Origin: SXXH01 sp041165735
Lineage (GTDB): Bacteria > Planctomycetota > UBA1135 > GCA-002686595
Assembly (NCBI GenBank): GCA_046341775.1
Contig: JBKDQQ010000033.1
Span: 1 to 22,179 of the forward strand
Direction of reading: 5' to 3'
DNA: 22,179 bases
Part shown: piece after piece, positions 15,651 through 22,179 of the stretch
Numbering within the stretch: the first letter of the stretch is position 1
Layout of the letters: each line of letters begins with the position of its first letter
Notes under the pieces: model-generated
Seen by the model: only the letters and a program-made list of their open reading frames with translations
What the model was told of the DNA's origin: nothing
Databases searched by the model: none
Program-made: the position numbers and the translations under genes

Positions 15651-15875
15651 ATGGCCTCCTTCCGAGTCGAACTCGACGCTCCCAACCACATCGTCCTCGT
15701 CATGGTCACGGAGGATGACGGCAGCGAGCACGACTACCAGTTCGACTTCGACCCGCGCTCCGGGCGCTACGAGTTCAGCGAGCGCGACCTGCTCGAGCGC
15801 GACTTCGGCGCCGAGTGGGTCGAGGACATGGACAACCAGGTGCGCGCCACCATCAACAAGGCTCTGGGCAAGTAG
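15651..15875 (+). CDS. Small acidic protein, unknown function
   Basis: The product has 74 residues from the ATG at 15651. Third codon positions are almost all G or C, as in the neighbouring genes, which supports coding. The composition is acidic (many Asp and Glu). The N-terminal half looks like beta strands (FRVELDAPNHIVLVMV, HDYQFDFDP) and the C-terminal half like a helix (ATINKALGK). There is no signal peptide or membrane segment, so it is probably cytoplasmic. It is divergent from the metalloprotease-like lipoprotein and convergent with pyrC. TAGACT at 15597-15602 could be part of a promoter, but I see no matching -35. I do not recognise the family. Confidence 0.65.
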   Translation: MASFRVELDAPNHIVLVMVTEDDGSEHDYQFDFDPRSGRYEFSERDLLERDFGAEWVEDMDNQVRATINKALGK

Positions 15876-15907
15876 CGGCGCGCACGCCTCTTCCGTTGCT
15901 CGTGGGC

Positions 15908-15937
15908 GCTGGCTCTGGCGCTGGATCTGGCTCTGGC
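15908..15937. repeat. Hexamer tandem repeat
   Basis: Five successive units of the form [GT]CTGG[CA] (GCTGGC, TCTGGC, GCTGGA, TCTGGC, TCTGGC) lie in the 184-base gap between the small acidic protein and pyrC. The rest of that gap has a weak hairpin (GGGCC/GGCCC, 15959-15974) and no gene. Confidence 0.7.
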
Positions 15938-16033
15938 GCGGACCCATCCCGGCACGTTGGGCCGGTGGCGGCCCTAGTCGCGTGATGGGCCCACAGGCTT
16001 GGAGTCGTCTCGCGGCAGAGCCGCCGCGCCAAT

Positions 16034-16068
16034 GATCAGTCCAGGGATCAGTCCAGGGATCAGACCAG
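16034..16068. repeat. 12-base tandem repeat overlapping the pyrC stop
   Basis: GATCAGTCCAGG occurs twice in tandem (16034-16045, 16046-16057), followed by a partial third copy that includes the pyrC stop codon at 16060-16062. On the minus strand each unit brings a TGA, so repeat-number changes would leave the end of PyrC almost unaffected. Confidence 0.75.
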
Positions 16069-17100
16069 CCGCCAGCGCAGGGTCTCCCCGGCGCGGAACG
16101 GCACGAGGCGGTCGCCGCCCGGGCCGTAGGGCAGGTCGGCCGGTACCGCGCTGGCCTCGCGCCGCAGTGTCACGCGCCCCGCATTGCGCGGCAGGCGATA
16201 GAAGTCCGGCCCGAAGTGGCTGGCGAACCCCTCCAACCGGTCCAGCGCGCCGGCCGCCTCGAAGGCCTCGGCGTACAGCTCCAACGCGTTGAGCGCGGTG
16301 TAGCAGCCTGCGCAGCCGCAGTCGGTCTCCTTGGCGCGACGGGCGTGCGGAGCGCTGTCGGTGCCGAGGAAGAACTTGGCGCTTCCTGATGTGGCGGCTT
16401 CGACCAGGGCCGCGCGGTGCACTTCGCGCTTGAGCACCGGCAGGCAGTAGTTGTGCGGACGGATGCCGCCTTGGAACAACGCGTTGCGGTTGTAGAGCAG
16501 ATGGTGCGCCGTGATGGTCGCGGCCACGTTCGATCCCGCCTGCGCCACGAAGCGGGCGGCATCGCGCGTGGTGATGTGTTCGAACACCACGCGCAAGGTG
16601 GGATGGCGCTCGAGCAACGGGCCGAGGACGCGGTCGATGAACACCGCCTCGCGGTCGAAGACATCGATCTCGGCGTCGGTCACTTCGCCGTGGATCAACA
16701 GCGGCAGGCCGAGGCGCGCCATCTCGGCCAGCGTGGCGTCGGTGCGGCGGATGTCGGTGACGCCCGAGTCGGAATTGGTGGTCGCGCCCGCCGGGTAGAG
16801 CTTGACTCCCTGCACGAAGCCGCTGGCCTTGGCGGCGGCGATCTCCGCCGGCGGCGTGGCGTCGGTCAGGTAGAGCGTCATCAGCGGCTCGAACTCGCTG
16901 CCGATCGGCCGAGCGGCGAGGATGCGCTCGCGGTAGGCGCCGGCGAGCGCGGTGGTGGTCACCGGCGGCTTGAGGTTGGGCATGACGATGGCGCGGGCGA
17001 ACTGACGCGCGGTGTCGGGCAGCACGGCGGCCAACGCGTCGCCATCGCGCAAGTGCAGGTGCCAGTCGTCCGGGCGGGTCAGTGCGAGAGTGTCGGTCAT
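16060..17100 (-). CDS. pyrC: Dihydroorotase, E. coli PyrC type
   Basis: The product has 346 residues from the ATG at 17100 (E. coli PyrC has 348). It is the zinc enzyme that cyclises N-carbamoyl-aspartate to dihydroorotate in de novo pyrimidine synthesis, in the cytoplasm. Metal-site residues are all visible: His14 and His16 (DDWHLHLRDG), Lys100 to be carboxylated (GVKLYPAGATTNSDSG), His137 (LIHGEV), His175 (FEHITT) and the catalytic Asp248 (GTDSAPH). The TAHHL and RPHNYCLPVLK segments also fit the type II single-domain family. The start is set by family alignment; there is no good ribosome site, and the upstream short frame ends in an ATGA overlap with it. No other pyr gene is in the window. 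Identification is firm. Confidence 0.97.
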   Translation of the reverse strand: MTDTLALTRPDDWHLHLRDGDALAAVLPDTARQFARAIVMPNLKPPVTTTALAGAYRERILAARPIGSEFEPLMTLYLTDATPPAEIAAAKASGFVQGVKLYPAGATTNSDSGVTDIRRTDATLAEMARLGLPLLIHGEVTDAEIDVFDREAVFIDRVLGPLLERHPTLRVVFEHITTRDAARFVAQAGSNVAATITAHHLLYNRNALFQGGIRPHNYCLPVLKREVHRAALVEAATSGSAKFFLGTDSAPHARRAKETDCGCAGCYTALNALELYAEAFEAAGALDRLEGFASHFGPDFYRLPRNAGRVTLRREASAVPADLPYGPGGDRLVPFRAGETLRWRLV

Positions 17101-17769
17101 GCGCGGGGGGTGGCTTGCGGGAGGCGCGGCGTCCGGTGCCGATGGTCGGCGCCGTGCCCGTCGATGTCGAACAGGATGCTGCGCCCGTCCTCGATCAGGA
17201 ACTCCAGCGTGCTGCGGCATGCGGGCCGGATCAAGCGGTTGCACGGCGCCGCAAGTTGGCCCTGGGGCGGCTGCTGGCGGAGCGACGGGTGGCAGGGAGC
17301 GGCTTCGAACGACAGCGGTAGCCGTCGCTTCCCGAGTCGCTCCGGTCGTCGTGTCATTCCGCACGGACATGATGTGCGCGCGTTGGTCGGCGAACGCCAA
17401 ATGGACCCTGCCGGGCTCGTGCGCGATGAAGCTCAGCCCACGACCCTGGACTCCAGCTGGCTCGCGATCCAGCGCGGCTTCCACGCGAGGCGCGTGCGCG
17501 TCCGATGCGCTTCGCCGGCGACGCACCCGGTGGCGGCGAGCAAGCGAGCGCCGAGCGCCTTGAACAGCGGACTCACGGCCGGAAGTCCGGCGCCTGCAGT
17601 TGCAGCGTCGACGAGAGCAGCTCCGCGGTGGATCGCCATGCTTCGCGAACCGCTGGACAAGTCCTCGCTTCGGCCTTCCAACCGTCTGATCCGGCAATCT
17701 TCGGCGGTGGACTCGCGCAAGAGCGCACGCAGGTCCGCTTGATGCGGTCCACGGGCGCGAGGGCGATCA
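17101..17769 (-). pseudogene. Patchy coding signal with frame changes, possible degraded gene(s)
   Basis: No single frame spans this 669-base gap, yet several minus-strand stretches have the strong third-position GC bias of real genes. A frame beginning at the TGATG after the hydrolase ends at 17573 (STAELLSSTLQLQAPDFRP). A second, from a GTG overlapping that stop, runs 17576-17433 (SPLFKALGARLLAATG...). A third covers about 17440-17345 (LSFIAHEPGRVHLAFADQR). A fourth runs 17357-17097 and ends in an ATGA overlap with pyrC (LEFLIEDGRSILFDIDG). The pieces follow one another with little overlap. They may be a gene broken by frameshifts, a chain of small coupled genes or chance. I recognise no family. 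Confidence 0.35.
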
Positions 17770-19290
17770 TCAGCCCGACCAGTCGACGCGCACCGCGTTC
17801 GACAGGTTGAACGTCGAGGGCGTGCAGAACCCCGCGGCGTTGCGGTACCAGACCTGGTACCAGCGCGTTCCAGGCGCCGCGATCGCGCCACGCACAGAGA
17901 TCGGCGGATCGCCCGGTCCGGGATGGAAGGATCCGCCGCCTGCGTTGGTCGTGGTGCGCAGGCGCACGACGAAGCCGCCGGCGCAGCGCAAGCCGTCGCC
18001 GAAGGACTGGCCGATGCCGCCCGTGCCGAGCACGGACGAACCTTGGAAGTAGAGCGCCGAGCTGTCGGGCATCCCGTCGCCGACCAGCGACAACGTGTCC
18101 TGCGCCAGGCTCGCCGTGCCCACCGCGACGAGGCGCGCACCGACGCCCAGCGAGTTGCGGCAACCAGCGGCGGCCCCCGGCGGACTCGTGTTCCCGCACG
18201 GGCACGCGGCGCCCGCGCCGTCGCCGAAGCACACCGGCGTGCCGGCGCCCGTCTCGCACGCGTCGAGCAATCCGTCGCCGTCCGAGTCGAGCGCGCCGTT
18301 CGCGACGTCGACATCGTCGAGGAGTCCGTTGCCGTTGCAGTCGCCGAGTCGCGGCACGAGGAACGCGCGCGCCTCGGCGTCGATCGCATTCCCCAGCGCG
18401 CCGTGTCCGGCCGAGGGGACGGAGCGCCACGCGTGCTCGACATTCGCGGCGACCAGCGCGGCGACGAGCCGCACGCTCTGGTTGCGGGGCACGGTCGTGT
18501 CGAGCTCGCCGTGCGCCACGTACAAGGGCGGGTCGTTCGCGTCGATGTGCGTGATCGGGTTCAGGAGGTTCGCCAGCGCGGCGAGCGCCGGGAACGGCGC
18601 GTTGGGGTTCGCGAGGTTCGCGCGCAGGACGCCGATGCCCTCGCCCGTCCCGTCGTACCCGATCAGCCGCGACTCGGCCGAGCCGGGCGCGTCGTGATTC
18701 GTCGTGCTGCCCGGCGGATTCGTCACGTCGGGGTTCATCTGCACGATGTCGGTCGGACCGAAGTAGTCGACCGCCGCGAGCACGGTGCTCGGCTGGTCGA
18801 GGTTCCCGCCCGTCGATCCCTCGCAGCCCGCGACGCCGCCGGAGGTCGCCAGCAACGCCGAGAGGTGTCCACCCGCCGACGAGCCCCAGCATCCGATGCG
18901 CGCAGCATCGATCCCGAAGGTCGCCGCGTTCGCGCGCAGGAAGCGCACCGCGCCCTTCACGTCCTCGATCTGCGCCGGGAAGATCGCCTCCGAGCTGAGG
19001 CGATAGTCGACGGTCGCGACCGCGATGCCGCTCGAGAGCAGGGGCTGCACGAACACCGGCAGGCTGTCGTGGTCGCCGCTCTGCCAGCCGCCGCCGTGGA
19101 TCCACAGCACCACCGGCACCGGGCCCGAGGCTCCGGCGGGGATACGCAGGTCCATGCGCACCGCCACCGAACCGCCTGCGTCGAGCGGCGCCTGTCCGAT
19201 CACGAGGTCGTTGAAGGTCGGGGCGCCTTGGCTCGCGGCCGCGGGCGCCAACGCCAAGGGTAGGAGGGCGAGCAGCAGGGTGTTCCGCAT
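17770..19290 (-). CDS. Secreted alpha/beta hydrolase (esterase/lipase type) with calcium-binding repeats and a cysteine-rich C-terminal domain
   Basis: The product has 506 residues from the ATG at 19290, preceded by GGAGACGGAG; upstream in-frame codons look non-coding. Residues 1-20 are a signal peptide (LLLALLPLALAPAAAS). Residues 40-315 form an alpha/beta hydrolase of the HGGG (hormone-sensitive-lipase-like) group: oxyanion HGGG (65-68), nucleophile Ser138 in GSSAGG, Asp264 (HGELDTTVP) and His296 (SAGHGAL). Such enzymes cleave short-chain esters or remove acyl groups from polysaccharides. Residues 316-347 carry two calcium-type motifs (DCNGNGLLDDVD, DSDGDGLLDACE). Residues 350-506 form the same domain as the C-terminus of the FG-GAP protein at the left edge, with cysteines 354, 363, 365, 377, 436 and 489 in matching positions. 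That domain is probably for surface attachment or sorting. A 65-codon frame begins at a TGATG overlap with its stop. Confidence 0.9.
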   Translation of the reverse strand: MRNTLLLALLPLALAPAAASQGAPTFNDLVIGQAPLDAGGSVAVRMDLRIPAGASGPVPVVLWIHGGGWQSGDHDSLPVFVQPLLSSGIAVATVDYRLSSEAIFPAQIEDVKGAVRFLRANAATFGIDAARIGCWGSSAGGHLSALLATSGGVAGCEGSTGGNLDQPSTVLAAVDYFGPTDIVQMNPDVTNPPGSTTNHDAPGSAESRLIGYDGTGEGIGVLRANLANPNAPFPALAALANLLNPITHIDANDPPLYVAHGELDTTVPRNQSVRLVAALVAANVEHAWRSVPSAGHGALGNAIDAEARAFLVPRLGDCNGNGLLDDVDVANGALDSDGDGLLDACETGAGTPVCFGDGAGAACPCGNTSPPGAAAGCRNSLGVGARLVAVGTASLAQDTLSLVGDGMPDSSALYFQGSSVLGTGGIGQSFGDGLRCAGGFVVRLRTTTNAGGGSFHPGPGDPPISVRGAIAAPGTRWYQVWYRNAAGFCTPSTFNLSNAVRVDWSG

Positions 19291-19545
19291 GGATCGTCTC
19301 CGTCTCCTGTCGCTGCACCGAGTTCCGGTCCGGGCACCGCGCACCGTCCGGGGGCGCTGCGTCCAATCGAGGAACCGCCGACTCTCCAGCGCCACGGTGG
19401 AAGCGTACATCCCGAAACCGCCGAGCGTGCGGGTGGTTGCGTTCAATAGGGTGCGTCGCGACCGATAGCTCGCGCAGGTCGATTCGCGCCACGGGCGAGT
19501 TCGCGGCTCCGCATCGGCCCGGCGGAGACGCTAACCTTGGTGGCG

Positions 19546-20735
<1,190 letters not shown>

Positions 20736-20736
<1 letters not shown>

Positions 20737-22037
20737 TGCAACTGCGCGACCTGACCACGAAGAAGCGCGACGGCCTGGCGCTGTCCGACGAGGAGATCCG
20801 CTGGTTCCTCGGGGCCTACACGCGCGGCGAACTGCTCGACTACCACGCCGCAGGCCTGCTCGGGACCATCTTCGTGCGCGGGCTCGACGAGCGCGAGTTG
20901 GCGACCTGGACGCGCGCGATGCTCGAGTCGGGCACGCGCCTCGACCTGTCGCATGTGAAGAAGCCCAAGGTCGACAAGCACTCGACCGGCGGCGTGGGCG
21001 ACAAGGTGTCGCTGCCGCTGGCGCCGGCGCTCGCGGCCTGCGGCGTCGCGGTGCCGATGATCTCGGGCCGCGGACTGGGCCACACGGGCGGCACGCTCGA
21101 CAAGCTCGAAGCCATCCCCGGCTTCGCCACGCGCCTCTCGGAGGACGAGATCGCGCGCGTGCTCGACCAATGCGGGCTGGTCTTCGCCGGGCAGACGGAG
21201 CACCTCGTGCCGGCCGACAAGAAGCTCTACGCGCTGCGCGACGCGACCGGCCTCGTCGAGGCGGTGCCGTTGATCGCGTCCTCGATCATGAGCAAGAAGC
21301 TCGCCGAGGACCTCGACGCGCTGGTGCTCGACGTCAAGCACGGCAGCGGCGCGTTCCTGCCGGATCCGGCGGACGGCGAGCGCCTCGCGCGCACGATGCT
21401 GGGCATCGCCCGTTCGTGCGGCCTGCGTTGCAGCGTGGTCCTGACCGCCATGGACAGGCCCCTCGGTCGCGCGGTGGGGCACGCCCTCGAGGTCGTGGAG
21501 GCGATCGAGTGCCTGTCGGGCGGCGGCCCGCCCGACCTGCGCGAACTCGTGCTGGCGCAAGGCGGCGAGCTGCTGCATCTCGCGGGCGTGGCCGCCTCGC
21601 CGGACGAGGGCCGTGCGCGCATCGCGCGTGTGCTCGACGACGGCCACGCGCGCACCGTGTTCGAGGTGGTGGTCAAGGCGCAGGGCGGCGATCCGCGCAT
21701 CGTCGCGCGGCCCGAACTGCTGCCGCGCGCTCCTGCGGTCGAGCCGTTCCGCGCGTCGCGCGACGGCATCCTTTCCTTCCCGAACGTGCGGAATGTCGGC
21801 CTCGCCGCCGCGGCGCTGGGTGGCGGCCGCCTGCGCATCGACGACGCCATCGACCCGGCCGTGGGGCTCGTCTGGCGCCGCGTGGCGGGCGAAGCCGCCA
21901 AGGCCGGCGAGACGCTGTGCGAGATCCACCATCGCGGCGGCCGCGGACTCGCCGAGTGTCAAGCATTGTTGACGAGCGCGACGGTCCTCGCTCCCGCCCC
22001 GGCCACCGCGCCCCTCGTCCGCGGCTGGCTCCGCTGA
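20736..22037 (+). CDS. deoA: Thymidine phosphorylase / pyrimidine-nucleoside phosphorylase
   Basis: The product has 433 residues from the ATG at 20736, overlapping the deoB stop by one base (TGATG). It catalyses phosphate-dependent cleavage of thymidine or deoxyuridine to base and deoxyribose 1-phosphate. Visible motifs are the phosphate-binding KHSTGGVGDK (81-90), the family signature SGRGLGHTGGTLDKLE (110-125), and the substrate-contacting Arg, Ser and Lys in LRDATGLVEAVPLIASSIMSKK. The C-terminal domain (about 340-425) ends as in the family. GGVGDKVSL, LTAMDRPLGR and GGGPPDLREL resemble the thymidine phosphorylases typified by the human enzyme, so thymidine and deoxyuridine are the more likely substrates. 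Bacillus-type pyrimidine-nucleoside phosphorylases, which also take uridine, are close relatives and cannot be excluded. Confidence 0.95.
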
Positions 22038-22109
22038 GGCGGTCGCCGGCTCGATTTCGCGGCCAAGATGCTTGCGGGGCGGTGGCGCTTCGCGGACAAC
22101 GCACCTCGC

Positions 22110-22179
22110 ATGGAACAGAGCACCCTGGTGGTCGTGCTGCGCGCGCTCCTCGGCGTCGCCTTCTTCATCGGCGCCGCGT
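22110..22179 (+). CDS. N-terminus of a membrane protein, possibly a concentrative nucleoside transporter (partial)
   Basis: Only 23 codons are present, from the ATG at 22110, 72 bases after deoA; no strong ribosome site precedes it. Residues 5-23 (TLVVVLRALLGVAFFIGAA) are a hydrophobic membrane segment, with LLG near the start as in CNT/NupC transporters. The place at the end of a deoB-deoA operon makes a nucleoside importer a natural guess, but the fragment is too short to prove a family. Confidence 0.35.
   Translation, partial: MEQSTLVVVLRALLGVAFFIGAA

Noticed and set aside
13166..15718. 850-codon plus-strand open frame opposite the porin and metalloprotease genes
   Set aside because: Its translation is dominated by Ser, Arg and Ala runs with no motif, and both genes opposite are well supported.

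Overview
The window looks like a chromosome segment of a high-GC member of the Planctomycetota; this is inference from content, not from a marker gene. Two secreted proteins end in the same cysteine-rich domain preceded by DxDxDG-type calcium-binding repeats. A HEXXH lipoprotein with a HEAT-like tail and a lipoprotein with a MopE-like DDDCDG motif fit the same kind of bacterium. Genes are tightly packed and third codon positions are strongly GC. I see no tRNA, rRNA, CRISPR array, transposase or integrase.

Left part (1-9266). A secreted seven-repeat FG-GAP protein runs off the left edge on the minus strand; only about four codons seem to be missing. A 648-base stretch without a clear gene follows and holds one copy of a dispersed repeat. 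Next comes the most unusual locus. It has a class III aminotransferase with a C-terminal beta domain (+), three overlapping minus-strand genes for radical SAM and SPASM proteins with repetitive coiled-coil tails, and a divergent aldo/keto reductase (+). The reductase and the radical SAM operon share a 66-base intergenic region that carries a perfect 8-base inverted repeat (TGCATGGA-N12-TCCATGCA), a good operator candidate. The first radical SAM gene is one fused protein (586 aa). The next two (255 and 332 aa) look like the same architecture split in two at a 10-base overlap. Enzyme content and tail types suggest modification of a cell-surface glycan or of a peptide; the substrate is unknown.

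Middle part (9287-15875). On the minus strand lie a lipoprotein, a divergent 781-aa transketolase-like enzyme with GEG in place of the usual GDG, a phosphate-selective-porin-like barrel protein with no visible signal peptide, and a metalloprotease-like lipoprotein. A small acidic plus-strand protein of unknown function follows. The 3' end of the transketolase gene is similar to sequence at 2699-2842 and 9127-9266, giving a three-copy repeat family.

Right part (16060-22179). Dihydroorotase (pyrC) lies on the minus strand, preceded by about 670 bases of broken, frame-switching coding signal. Then comes a secreted alpha/beta hydrolase carrying the same C-terminal domain as the first gene. Divergent from it is a nucleoside-salvage operon: phosphopentomutase (deoB), a thymidine phosphorylase (deoA type) starting at a TGATG overlap, and the first 23 codons of a membrane protein that could be a nucleoside transporter. 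PyrC (de novo pyrimidine synthesis) and DeoB/DeoA (deoxynucleoside salvage) therefore sit within 5 kb of each other but in separate transcription units.
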